Source: Pseudomonadota bacterium (lineage in GTDB: Bacteria; Pseudomonadota; Alphaproteobacteria; Rhizobiales; Hyphomicrobiaceae). From it: DNA of 7,905 nucleotides. The position numbers were made by a program, and so were the translations under genes. Location of the stretch: the NCBI GenBank assembly GCA_021813195.1, contig JAKALI010000165.1:1-7905 (forward strand). The letters run 5' to 3'. A model generated the notes under the pieces. The model was not told where the DNA came from, made no database searches, and was given only the letters and a program-made list of their open reading frames with translations. Each line of letters opens with the position of its first letter. The first letter of the stretch is position 1. Shown here in pieces: positions 1 to 6,566 of the stretch.

Positions 1-696
1 GATCGCGACGCGTTGTGGGGGCCGCAGCGCATACCCGACCGCGCCGATGGACTTGAAGTACGCAGCGCGCCCGAAGTCGTATCCGCCTGGAAGGGCGGGC
101 CCAGCGGGCGGTCGAAGGCTCGCCGTGAGGCGCACGCCATCACCTGGCCGCAAACCCTCAGCCGACGACAAAAGTCGAATTCGCGCACGCAAGGGCTGAC
201 GATCCTCAGCCACGTCACCGAGGCGCGTCACCCGCAGCGTTAAACGCACGCCTCGTTCCGCGTGGGGTTCCAGCCGTTCGATGAACCCCTCGACCTCCAC
301 CGCTGTCAGGCCACGATCCAGAATGGGTGCGGCCACCCACATCGAACGCAATTTTGCGAGGTTGACCCCGACGGCGGCCAAGATGGCGAAGGTCGCCAGC
401 GCCGCTGCAATCCAATGACCCGCTACGGCCCGGCGCACAAGTAGGGTGATCGCCAACGCGGAAAGTGCGCCCATCAGCGCGGGCTCCGCTGGCGCAGAAA
501 AATAAAAGGCGATGCCACAACCCATCGCCACCGGGGCCCAATTGACGAACCGGCCGCGCTCCTCGGCCAGCACGCCCGCAAGCTCGTCAAAGACCCGGTA
601 TGCCACCGATCTGACTGCGGTTCCGGTCGCGCGTCTGTCCGGCGCATGCGGCATTACCACAGCAGTGGTCTGTTCTGGCGCTCTGCCGCCCCACAT
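1..696 (-). CDS. comEC: ComEC/Rec2 family DNA-uptake channel protein, N-terminal part (partial)
   Basis: Translating the minus strand gives an open frame that runs off the left edge, about 232 residues of a protein usually near 700. ComEC forms the inner-membrane channel that passes single-stranded DNA during natural transformation. Seen here: a short polar N-terminus, hydrophobic segments at about residues 49-65 and 70-110, then an OB-like DUF4131 region (the VEVEGFIERLEP stretch, LRVTRL, RPGDGVRLTA, PPAGPALPGGYDFGR, then YFKSIGAVGYAL). This order is typical of the family's N-terminus. The competence domain and any C-terminal metallo-beta-lactamase-like domain lie outside the window. The start is uncertain: ATG at 696 has a poorly spaced GAAGG, GTG at 660 and ATG at 654 have no clear ribosome site, and an in-frame stop at 705-703 limits the gene. 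It is divergent from gltX, as is common in alphaproteobacteria. Identification is firm; actual competence is not shown. Confidence 0.9.
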   Translation of the reverse strand, partial: MWGGRAPEQTTAVVMPHAPDRRATGTAVRSVAYRVFDELAGVLAEERGRFVNWAPVAMGCGIAFYFSAPAEPALMGALSALAITLLVRRAVAGHWIAAALATFAILAAVGVNLAKLRSMWVAAPILDRGLTAVEVEGFIERLEPHAERGVRLTLRVTRLGDVAEDRQPLRARIRLLSSAEGLRPGDGVRLTASLRPPAGPALPGGYDFGRAAYFKSIGAVGYALRPPQRVAI

Positions 697-764
697 CGGC
701 CTTCAAACCCCCACGCAACGTGTGCTAAGGGGTGGCGTCCCCACACCAGCGACGAAACCCCGAC
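697..764. promoter_or_regulatory. Divergent intergenic region comEC / gltX
   Basis: These 68 bases separate the two divergent starts and must carry at least the gltX promoter or leader. A loose plus-strand pair TTCAAA (703-708), 18-base spacer and TAAGGG (727-732) is the best candidate I see, and it is weak. A small inverted repeat GTGG (732-735) / CCAC (741-744) lies in the gltX leader. No strong ribosome site precedes the gltX ATG. Confidence 0.3.
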
Positions 765-2312
765 ATGTCTACGCCTAAGACGTCCGAGGACGGCAAACCC
801 GTCGTTCGCTTCGCGCCCTCGCCGACCGGCTATCTGCATATCGGCGGCGCACGCACGGCGCTGTTCAACTGGCTCTATGCCCGTGGCCGCGACGGCAAGT
901 TCCTGTTGCGTATCGAGGATACCGATCGCGACCGCAACAATCCGGCTGCAGTTGCTGCGATCTTGGACGGCTTGACATGGCTGGAGCTGGACTGGGATGG
1001 CGAGCCGATATCGCAGTTTTCGCGAGCCGGGCGCCACCGGGATGTCGCCCAAGAACTCCTCGACCAGGGCCGGGCCTACCGCTGCTACCTGACACCCGCA
1101 GAACTCGAGGCAATGCGGAAAGATGCAGAGGCGAATAAGCGTCCGCTCACCATCCGCTCCCCCTGGCGCGACCGCGATCCTTCAGAAGCTCCCCAGAATG
1201 CGCCTCACGCGGTGCGCCTTAAGGCTCCCCGCGAGGGCGAGACTGTGGTGGAGGACCGCGTACAGGGCCGCGTCGTATTTGCCAACAAGGACCTCGACGA
1301 TCTCATCATCCTGCGCAGCGATGGTAACCCCACGTACAATCTGGCGGTCGTGGTGGATGACCATGACATGGGGATCACCCACGTCGTGCGCGGCGTCGAT
1401 CATTTGACGAACGCCGCGCGCCAAACGCAGATCTATGAGGCGATGGGCTGGAAGACGCCCGTGTGGGCACATGTGCCGCTGATCCACGGAGCTGACGGCG
1501 CCAAACTTTCCAAGCGCCACGGTGCACAGGGCGTGGAAGAATATCGATCGATGGGATATCTGCCGGTGGCGCTGCGCAACTATCTCGTGCGGCTTGGCTG
1601 GAGCCACGGTGATGACGAGATCATGTCGACCGACCAGCTCAAGCGGTGGTTCGACATCGACGATATCAACAAGAGTGCGGCCCGGTTCGACTTCAAGAAA
1701 CTCGACGACCTCAATGCCCATTATATTCGCTCCTGCTCGACACAGGAGTTGCTGGCGCGCGTGCGCGACATGCTCCCACACTTGGATTTCGCAAAGCTGC
1801 GCCAGGTTGAAATCGATCCCAAGGCGCCTGCGCGTTCCGACGTTGCGTTGGCGCGCGATGTAGCGTCGCTTTGCCCGCATCTCGAGACAGGCTCAGATCT
1901 AGCTGCGGCCTTCGAGAGCGTCGGCTGGAGCAAGTTCGAGGCCGCAATTCCCTCGTTGAAAGAGCGAGCCAAAACTTTGGCGGACCTTCTGACGGGCGCC
2001 CTCTATATCGTCGCCAAACGTCCCATTATGGCTGATGAAAAAGCAGCCAAGCTCCTCGATGCGGAAGGTCGTGCCTCGAATGCGGCCATTTGCCAGTTGC
2101 TCACCCCGATTGAACAGACGGCGTGGACGGCGGCAACGCTGGAAGCCGCGGTCAAGGCGCATGCGGAACAGGCGGGTCTAAAGTTAGGCAAAGTCGCCCA
2201 GCCGTTGCGCGCCGCTCTCACCGGGCGCGCCGTTTCGCCCCCGGTCTTCGACGTCATGGCCGTGCTGGGACGCGCGGAAACGCTGGCGCGCCTGTCAGAT
2301 GGGTCGGAGTAA
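765..2312 (+). CDS. gltX: Glutamyl-tRNA synthetase
   Basis: This class I aminoacyl-tRNA synthetase charges tRNA-Glu with glutamate in the cytoplasm. In bacteria lacking glutaminyl-tRNA synthetase it may also charge tRNA-Gln ahead of the GatCAB amidotransferase. The 515-residue product shows the catalytic-domain signature [20 protein letters not shown] with the HIGH-type motif at residues 25-28, [11 protein letters not shown] at 47-57, and the KMSKS-type loop GAKLSKRHG at 245-253. The C-terminal anticodon-binding domain ends in the typical [18 protein letters not shown] block. The zinc-site region reads [11 protein letters not shown] (105-115), keeping only one of the cysteines of the E. coli type, so zinc is probably not bound, as in many relatives. 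The length is slightly above the usual 460-500. ATG 765 is preferred over GTG 732, whose upstream AAGG is too close and whose extra 11 residues are not family-like. Alphaproteobacteria often have two GltX copies, so which paralogue this is stays open. Confidence 0.96.
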   Translation: MSTPKTSEDGKPVVRFAPSPTGYLHIGGARTALFNWLYARGRDGKFLLRIEDTDRDRNNPAAVAAILDGLTWLELDWDGEPISQFSRAGRHRDVAQELLDQGRAYRCYLTPAELEAMRKDAEANKRPLTIRSPWRDRDPSEAPQNAPHAVRLKAPREGETVVEDRVQGRVVFANKDLDDLIILRSDGNPTYNLAVVVDDHDMGITHVVRGVDHLTNAARQTQIYEAMGWKTPVWAHVPLIHGADGAKLSKRHGAQGVEEYRSMGYLPVALRNYLVRLGWSHGDDEIMSTDQLKRWFDIDDINKSAARFDFKKLDDLNAHYIRSCSTQELLARVRDMLPHLDFAKLRQVEIDPKAPARSDVALARDVASLCPHLETGSDLAAAFESVGWSKFEAAIPSLKERAKTLADLLTGALYIVAKRPIMADEKAAKLLDAEGRASNAAICQLLTPIEQTAWTAATLEAAVKAHAEQAGLKLGKVAQPLRAALTGRAVSPPVFDVMAVLGRAETLARLSDGSE

Positions 2313-2350
2313 CGTTGTCGGCGTCGGAACGACTTCGACTAACGGCAGCA

Positions 2351-2380
2351 TTGGCCAAAGCCTCGCTGCTGCGGTAAGCT
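2351..2380 (+). promoter_or_regulatory. Candidate gltA promoter
   Basis: In the 144-base gltX-gltA gap, TTGGCC (2351-2356) and TAAGCT (2375-2380) are separated by 18 bases, a plausible sigma-70-type layout with partial matches to consensus. A transcript starting 7-9 bases past the -10 would begin at about 2387-2389, right at the ATG of the short leader ORF. This is inferred from pattern only. Read-through from gltX is also possible, since no convincing terminator follows gltX (only a 4-bp GTCG/CGAC stem at 2323-2333). Confidence 0.35.
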
Positions 2381-2390
2381 ATTGCGCAAT
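2381..2390. repeat. Perfect 10-bp palindrome ATTGCGCAAT upstream of gltA
   Basis: ATTGCGCAAT equals its own reverse complement. It sits directly after the candidate -10 and overlaps the ATG of the leader ORF. The position would suit an operator for a dimeric repressor, but no regulator is known to me for this site, and a single 10-bp palindrome can arise by chance. Confidence 0.35.
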
Positions 2391-2460
2391 GCAGCATGAC
2401 CCCCGAGAGATACGCGTCGCCGGCGCGCTGCTCTCCATGGCGGAGATGATCGCAAGATGA
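2389..2460 (+). CDS. Possible 23-codon leader ORF overlapping the gltA start
   Basis: An ATG at 2389 opens a 23-codon frame ([12 protein letters not shown]..., ending ...MAEMIAR) whose TGA at 2458-2460 overlaps the gltA ATG at 2457-2459 as ATGA, the classic layout of translational coupling. A loose GGTAAG lies about 10 bases upstream. If the candidate promoter is correct, the mRNA may start at this ATG and be leaderless. Internal ATG codons at 2437 and 2446 are in the same frame. The peptide has no recognised motif and no run of a regulatory amino acid, so classical attenuation is not suggested. It may be chance, as the gap is GC-rich and such ORFs are common. Confidence 0.3.
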   Translation: MQHDPREIRVAGALLSMAEMIAR

Positions 2461-3770
2461 CAGGACAGCCAAATAAAATCCCGAATACCGGCGGCTTACA
2501 GGACGTCGCCGCACTCCATGTCGACGGCAAAATCGTCGACATGCCGATGCGGCATGGAACCATCGGCCCCTCCGTTGTCGACATCGCAAAGCTCTATAAG
2601 GAGACCGGGTACTTCTCCTACGACCCCGGCTTCACGTCGACGGCCAACTGCGCCTCGAGTATTACCTACATCGACGGCGATAAGGGCGAGTTGCTCTATC
2701 GCGGCTACCCGATCGAGCAGCTCGCCGAACAGTCGAATTTTCTGGCGGTCTGCTATCTCTTGCTCAACGGGGAACTGCCCACCAACGAGCAATTTCGTGA
2801 TTTTCGCCGTACCATCACCAACCACACCATGGTTCACGAACAGATGACCCGTTTTTATACGGGCTTTCGCCGTGACGCCCATCCGATGGCGGTGATGGTC
2901 GGCGTGGTCGGGGCGCTGTCAGCGTTCTATCATGACTCCACGGACATCACGAACCCCGAGCATCGCCGCATTGCCACCAACCGCATGATCGCAAAAATGC
3001 CGACCATCGCGGCGATGGCGTACAAGTATTCAATTGGTCATCCGTTTATCTATCCGCGCAACGATCTCGACTACACGTCGAACTTTTTGCAGATGTGCTT
3101 TGCGGTTCCCTGTGAGCCCTACATCGTCAATCCCGTCGTTGCGCGTGCGCTGGACCGCATCTTCATCCTGCATGCCGATCACGAGCAGAACGCGTCCACC
3201 TCGACCGTGCGTTTGGCCGGATCCTCGGGGGCCAACCCGTTTGCCTGTATCGCCGCTGGCATCGCCTGCCTGTGGGGTCCCGCGCACGGCGGCGCCAATG
3301 AAGCGGCCCTCAACATGCTGCGCGAGATCGGCACCGTCGATCGCATCCCCGAATACATCGCGAAAGCGAAAGACAAATCGTCCGGCTTCCGGCTGATGGG
3401 CTTCGGCCACCGCGTGTACAAGAACTACGATCCCCGCGCGAAGGTCATGCAGAAGACCTGTCACGAGGTTCTGGACGCGCTCGACATGCGCGATGAGCCC
3501 CTCTTGAAAGTTGCGATGGAACTGGAACGCATCGCGCTTCAGGACGACTACTTCGTCGCCAAACGGCTCTATCCGAACATCGACTTCTACTCCGGCATCA
3601 CTCTGCGCGCGATCGGTTTCCCCGTGGAGATGTTCACGGTCCTGTTCGCGGTCGCCCGCACGGTCGGCTGGATTGCCCAATGGAAGGAAATGATCGAAGA
3701 TCCCGAGCAGCGCATCGGCCGCCCGAGACAGCTCTACGTCGGCCCGACGCGCCGCGAATTCCCCGTGTAA
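2457..3770 (+). CDS. gltA: Citrate synthase (hexameric, type II)
   Basis: This enzyme condenses acetyl-CoA and oxaloacetate to citrate, the entry step of the TCA cycle. The 437-residue product matches the family's usual 430 or so. Residues 53-109 carry the signature block from [13 protein letters not shown] through [23 protein letters not shown] to LLLNGELPT. Catalytic and binding residues are visible: His242 in LHADHEQ, His277 in [10 protein letters not shown], His318 in [15 protein letters not shown] and Asp376 in NIDFYSGI, corresponding to E. coli His229, His264, His305 and Asp362. GGAG at 2442-2445, 11 bases upstream, is the likely ribosome site. The start is ATG 2457, and no other in-frame start lies close by. 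The next gene begins 63 bases downstream. That gap holds only a 5-bp CAGCC/GGCTG stem (3794-3806) without a T-tract, so partial read-through into the transferase genes is possible. Identification is firm. Confidence 0.97.
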   Translation: MTGQPNKIPNTGGLQDVAALHVDGKIVDMPMRHGTIGPSVVDIAKLYKETGYFSYDPGFTSTANCASSITYIDGDKGELLYRGYPIEQLAEQSNFLAVCYLLLNGELPTNEQFRDFRRTITNHTMVHEQMTRFYTGFRRDAHPMAVMVGVVGALSAFYHDSTDITNPEHRRIATNRMIAKMPTIAAMAYKYSIGHPFIYPRNDLDYTSNFLQMCFAVPCEPYIVNPVVARALDRIFILHADHEQNASTSTVRLAGSSGANPFACIAAGIACLWGPAHGGANEAALNMLREIGTVDRIPEYIAKAKDKSSGFRLMGFGHRVYKNYDPRAKVMQKTCHEVLDALDMRDEPLLKVAMELERIALQDDYFVAKRLYPNIDFYSGITLRAIGFPVEMFTVLFAVARTVGWIAQWKEMIEDPEQRIGRPRQLYVGPTRREFPV

Positions 3771-3833
3771 TTCCGAATTTCCACGTCTCGCCTCAGCCAT
3801 GGGCTGCCGATCAACACGCCAACGACGCCCCTC

Positions 3834-4577
3834 ATGATCTCGGTTATTATCCCCACGCGCAATGCCGAGAGTACGCTCGAGCGCACACTTGCATGCCTCG
3901 TCCCTGCTGCTATCGAAGGGCTCGTGCGGCAGGTTATCGTTGCTGACGGCGGCTCCGACGACCGAACCATCACCATCGCGGAGGACGCTGGCGCAGACAT
4001 CGTGCACGCCGCGCCGGGCCGCGGCCAGCAGCTCATCGCCGGCGCCAGCGAGGCCCGCCATCCCTGGCTGTTGTTCTTGCATGCGGACACCGAACTGGCG
4101 GCGGACTGGGCGATGGCCGCCGTCGCATTCATCGATGAGGTGGGCCGCGGGCAGCGTCCACAATCAGCGGCTGCGTTCCGCTTTCACCTTGACGACAGTG
4201 GCGTGTGGCCGCGCCTCGTGGAGCGGGGAGTCGCGTTGCGCTGCCGGATGTTCGGGCTTGCCTATGGCGACCAGGGTTTGTTGATATCCCGCGCGCTCTA
4301 TGACCGCATCGGGGGCTACCAGCCCATCGCACTGATGGAAGACGTTGATCTGGTCCGGCGCCTCGGCAAGGAACGCTTGACCATTCTCAAGGCTACGGCA
4401 ACCACGAGCGCCGCCCGCTATCGCGAAGGCGGCTACGCCAGGCGGATTGTGCGCAACGTGCTGTGCCTCGGTCTTCACGGATTTGGCGCATCCCCCGATC
4501 GCATCGCTGAACTCTATGATCGACGTGGTCTCGTCAGCCCCCGTCAGCCTGCCGAGCGTGCCCGTGGCAAGGCATAG
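3834..4577 (+). CDS. Family 2-like glycosyltransferase, TIGR04283 type (rSAM/selenodomain-associated transferase 2)
   Basis: The 247-residue protein has a GT-A fold. It opens with ISVIIPTRNAESTLERTL, then VIVADGGSDDRT (residues 34-45, nucleotide-sugar binding), APGRGQQLIAGA (60-71), and LLFLHADTEL (79-88), the DxD-like metal site. It continues with FGLAYGDQGLLISRALYDRIGGY (140-162) and LMEDVDLVRRLG (167-178). This order fits the TIGR04283 group rather than general family 2 enzymes. No signal peptide or membrane segment is visible, so the protein is probably cytoplasmic. Donor and acceptor are unknown. The family name comes from co-occurrence with radical-SAM/selenodomain proteins, and some relatives sit in arsenosugar-type loci. 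It is followed 10 bases later by its usual partner, a TIGR04282-like gene, so the two probably form one transcript. The ATG at 3834 lacks a clear ribosome site but begins exactly at the first conserved strand. Confidence 0.88.
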   Translation: MISVIIPTRNAESTLERTLACLVPAAIEGLVRQVIVADGGSDDRTITIAEDAGADIVHAAPGRGQQLIAGASEARHPWLLFLHADTELAADWAMAAVAFIDEVGRGQRPQSAAAFRFHLDDSGVWPRLVERGVALRCRMFGLAYGDQGLLISRALYDRIGGYQPIALMEDVDLVRRLGKERLTILKATATTSAARYREGGYARRIVRNVLCLGLHGFGASPDRIAELYDRRGLVSPRQPAERARGKA

Positions 4578-4587
4578 CGCTCGAGCC

Positions 4588-5256
4588 ATGAGAATACGTT
4601 GCCATCCACGCGGCCAGCCACACTCCCTCGCAAACATCCCGATCCGACCGCCGCGGTGGCTTGTGGTCATGGTGCGCGCGCCTCTCTGCGGACAGGTCAA
4701 AACACGCTTGGGCCGCGGCATCGGATCGGTGGCTGCGACCTGGTTCTACCGGCACGCCACGGCGGCCCTACTCAAACGCATCGATGAGCCACGCTGCTGG
4801 ACGACGCTCCTCGCCATCACGCCCGACCATCACATCGCGACGCGCGCCTACCCCTCACACCTGGCCCGAGTGCGCCAGGGTGACGGCGATCTGGGGCAGC
4901 GCCTGCAACGCCTTGTTGATGGTCTGCCGCCCGGCCCTGTCATCATTATCGGTTCGGATGCACCGGGCATAACGCAGCGTGATCTTGCAGCGGCCTTCCG
5001 CCGACTCGATGGCGCGGACGCCGTGATTGGTCCCTCAAGCGACGGCGGCTACTGGTTGATCGGCCTCAGGCGCAGACCGCATGTGCCGCAGCCCTTTGCG
5101 CGCGTGCGATGGTCGAGCCCTTGCGCACTCACCGATACCTATCGCGGATTGGCCAGCTACCGCGTTTGCGAAACTATCCCTCGTGACGATATCGACACGG
5201 CCGATGACCTGATGCGTGTGGGCCGGGCGGCGGGACGCGTCGTTCCGCCGCGCTAG
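4588..5256 (+). CDS. TIGR04282/DUF2064 transferase (rSAM/selenodomain-associated transferase 1)
   Basis: The 222-residue protein resembles the GT-A nucleotidyltransferase fold seen in CofC- and MobA-like enzymes. Visible motifs: VVMVRAPLCGQVKTRLGRGIG (residues 26-46, with the KTRL phosphate-binding motif at 38-41), RQGDGDLGQRL (96-106), IIIGSDAPGITQRDL (119-133), DAVIGPSSDGGYWLIGLRR (144-162) and the C-terminal DIDTADDL (201-208). These match DUF2064. The substrate is unknown. It is paired with the TIGR04283 gene just upstream, and the two are inferred to act on the same glycan or small molecule. The frame is open back to ATG 4447, but that start would overlap the upstream gene by 131 bases. 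ATG 4516 also overlaps. ATG 4588, 10 bases after the upstream stop, is preferred, although its N-terminal 23 residues before the conserved core look unstructured. It converges with moaB, 18 bases away. Confidence 0.87.
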   Translation: MRIRCHPRGQPHSLANIPIRPPRWLVVMVRAPLCGQVKTRLGRGIGSVAATWFYRHATAALLKRIDEPRCWTTLLAITPDHHIATRAYPSHLARVRQGDGDLGQRLQRLVDGLPPGPVIIIGSDAPGITQRDLAAAFRRLDGADAVIGPSSDGGYWLIGLRRRPHVPQPFARVRWSSPCALTDTYRGLASYRVCETIPRDDIDTADDLMRVGRAAGRVVPPR

Positions 5257-5274
5257 CGCATCCTGAGAACATGA

Positions 5275-5826
5275 TCAGGGCTGGTCTGCCGTGCGGCGGT
5301 GCTCCTCGAGCCGCGGCATGATCTCCACGAAATTGCAGGGCCGATGGCGATGATCGAGTTGCCATTTCAAGATGCCCTCCCACGCGTCGCGGCAGGCACC
5401 CGGTGAACCCGGCAGGCAAAAGACATACGTTCCTCGCGCGACGCCGGCGCAGGCGCGCGACTGGATCGTGGAAGTCTCGATTTTCTGGTAACTCAGCATG
5501 TGGAAGATGACCGAGAAGCCATCGATGTGCTTTTCAAACAGCGGTGTCACGGCTTCCGGCGTGACATCCCGACCTGTGAAGCCCGTCCCCCCCGTTGTGA
5601 TGATGACGTCGATTGCAGGATCCTCAATCCAGCGGCTCACCTGGGCACGAATGGCTGCGACGTCATCGCGCACGAGCGCGCGATCCGCCAGGACGTGGCC
5701 GGCCTCAGTGATGAGCGCCGCCAGAACGTTACCTGACTTATCCTGTTCGAGGCTGCGGGTATCTGACATTGTCAGAACGGCCATGCGAACGGGAAGAAAC
5801 GGGCGAGATTCATCGATGCGCGCCAT
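5275..5826 (-). CDS. moaB: Molybdenum cofactor biosynthesis protein B
   Basis: MoaB/MogA-fold protein of 183 residues. The family binds molybdopterin; MogA-type members adenylylate it before molybdenum insertion, while the exact role of MoaB varies between organisms. Seen: [15 protein letters not shown] (residues 18-32), [20 protein letters not shown] (74-93) with the TTGGTG phosphate loop, [18 protein letters not shown] (108-125), [16 protein letters not shown] (135-150), and the C-terminal RPCNF. The long collinear match is to E. coli MoaB rather than to CinA or MoeA. The start ATG 5826 has a good ribosome site, GGAG at 5837-5834, seven bases upstream. The gene lies 68 bases downstream of the GyrI-like gene on the same strand and may share its transcript. 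The leader can form alternative hairpins over the ribosome site (reported separately). Confidence 0.94.
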   Translation of the reverse strand: MARIDESRPFLPVRMAVLTMSDTRSLEQDKSGNVLAALITEAGHVLADRALVRDDVAAIRAQVSRWIEDPAIDVIITTGGTGFTGRDVTPEAVTPLFEKHIDGFSVIFHMLSYQKIETSTIQSRACAGVARGTYVFCLPGSPGACRDAWEGILKWQLDHRHRPCNFVEIMPRLEEHRRTADQP

Positions 5827-5831
5827 CAGTC

Positions 5832-5855
5832 GGCTCCGGCTCTAGGGTTCGAGCC
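5832..5855 (-). promoter_or_regulatory. Alternative hairpins over the moaB ribosome binding site
   Basis: Reading the minus strand, GGCTC (5855-5851) can pair with GAGCC at 5842-5838 (8-base loop) or with GAGCC at 5836-5832. The second copy contains most of the GGAG ribosome site (5837-5834). Only the second pairing would hide the site. The stems are 5 bp and no ligand-binding fold is recognised, so this is a suggestion, not a riboswitch call. Confidence 0.25.
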
Positions 5856-5894
5856 AAATGTTGCCCGTTCCAGCGGCGAGGTAAAGAGACGGTA

Positions 5895-6437
5895 TCAGGC
5901 CGCGCGCCCAAAGACGTCCGTGACCGCGACGGGAATACACACATCGACCCTTTGTTTCTCGACGGGCACGGTGAATGGGTTATCGAGATAAATCTCGATG
6001 AGCGGACGCGTGCGATCTACCATCAAGCCCTCTTGCGCCAAACCTTCATTGCGCACTTTAGAAATGGCGATGCCCAAACCGTGCGGCCCGCCGACGTGGC
6101 GCGAGCGAGCGTATGCGCCCCCCGGCAAGCGCCGCAAACTCATGACTTCCGGCACGAGGCTCAGCCAATTGTTGTCGATGCCAATGCAGGCCCCGTAACG
6201 ACAGCGCTCAGGCGGGGTTTCCCGAGGGTCATCGAACAGCAGCCCATAACCGGTGCCGACATCCTTGAGAAGTCCGGCCTTGCGCATCCAATCAAACATC
6301 TTGTCCCACGCCTCAGCAGCCGACACAGCATAGGGACCGCGAGCCTGGACCATGGCGACGTGATGGGGCCGCAGATAGACAAATCCGGTACGCACGACTG
6401 CCTCGACGTTCGATGCTGATTTCAGATTGAGGGACAT
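5895..6437 (-). CDS. GyrI-like (SbmC/AraC effector-binding domain) protein
   Basis: Stand-alone GyrI-like small-molecule-binding domain of 180 residues with no DNA-binding helix-turn-helix attached. The visible pattern is VYLRPHHVAMVQARGPY (residues 20-36) for the first strand pair, AWDKMFDWMRKAGLL (43-57) for the helix, then YGLLFDDPRETPPERCRYGACIGID (64-88), RRLPGGAYARSRHVGG (102-117) and RPLIEIYLDNP (144-154), where Glu148 is at the position of the family's conserved ligand-contacting acidic residue. Relatives bind hydrophobic cations or inhibit gyrase, and the role here is unknown. The frame is closed by a TGA immediately before the ATG, so 6437 is the only sensible start. GAGGG (6455-6451) lies 13 bases away, a long spacing. 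It sits between the UDG gene and moaB on the same strand, with its own AT-rich upstream region. Confidence 0.85.
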   Translation of the reverse strand: MSLNLKSASNVEAVVRTGFVYLRPHHVAMVQARGPYAVSAAEAWDKMFDWMRKAGLLKDVGTGYGLLFDDPRETPPERCRYGACIGIDNNWLSLVPEVMSLRRLPGGAYARSRHVGGPHGLGIAISKVRNEGLAQEGLMVDRTRPLIEIYLDNPFTVPVEKQRVDVCIPVAVTDVFGRAA

Positions 6438-6491
6438 TCAATTCGACTTACCCTCAACCTTGCTCAAACTACCACCAACGTCTTCTAGTCG

Positions 6492-6534
6492 GATTAAGCC
6501 GCATACTGCAATTTAGACGCAATTCAACGAAATT
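6492..6534 (-). promoter_or_regulatory. AT-rich upstream region of the GyrI-like gene with phased repeats and a candidate promoter
   Basis: Three similar hexamers, GCAATT (6508-6513), GCAATT (6519-6524) and GAAATT (6529-6534), recur every 10-11 bases, about one helical turn. On the minus strand TTGAAT (6527-6522), a 16-base spacer and TATGCG (6505-6500) form a weak promoter-like pair. GCTTAATC (6499-6492) nearly matches the alphaproteobacterial -10 GCTANAWC pattern. The exact promoter is not settled. Confidence 0.33.
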
Positions 6535-6547
6535 TAATGCCGTGTTT

Positions 6548-6560
6548 GCCCCGACGGGGC
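6548..6560 (-). terminator. Possible stem-loop downstream of the UDG gene
   Basis: GCCCC (6548-6552) and GGGGC (6556-6560) form a 5-bp GC stem with a 3-base loop, starting seven bases after the UDG stop codon on the minus strand. It is followed by A-rich rather than T-rich sequence in the transcript direction, so it lacks the tract of a standard intrinsic terminator. It may only protect the 3' end. Confidence 0.28.
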
Positions 6561-6566
6561 GCAGCA

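Noticed and set aside
1182..1880. 232-codon minus-strand open frame opposite gltX
   Set aside because: Antisense shadow of a well-conserved synthetase, with low-complexity composition and no family signature.
3756..3806. GAATT/AATTC repeats and the CAGCC/GGCTG stem after gltA as a terminator
   Set aside because: Short weak stems with no following T-run; at most a minor processing signal.
3030..4163. 377-codon minus-strand open frame opposite gltA and the TIGR04283 gene
   Set aside because: It is antisense to two clearly identified genes, has no recognisable motif, and long antisense frames are expected in GC-rich DNA.
4447..4587. Upstream start at ATG 4447 for the DUF2064 gene
   Set aside because: It would overlap the preceding gene by 131 bases and add about 47 residues that do not resemble the family N-terminus.
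5250..5279. Palindrome GCGCTAGCGC and the CCTGA/TCAGG inverted repeat between the convergent transferase and moaB genes, as a bidirectional terminator
   Set aside because: The stems are only 5 bp, overlap the stop codons and have no T-tract on either strand.
5838..5860. GGGTTCGAGCC resembling a tRNA T-arm
   Set aside because: The flanking bases do not pair to form the 5-bp T stem, and no acceptor, anticodon or D arm is found around it.
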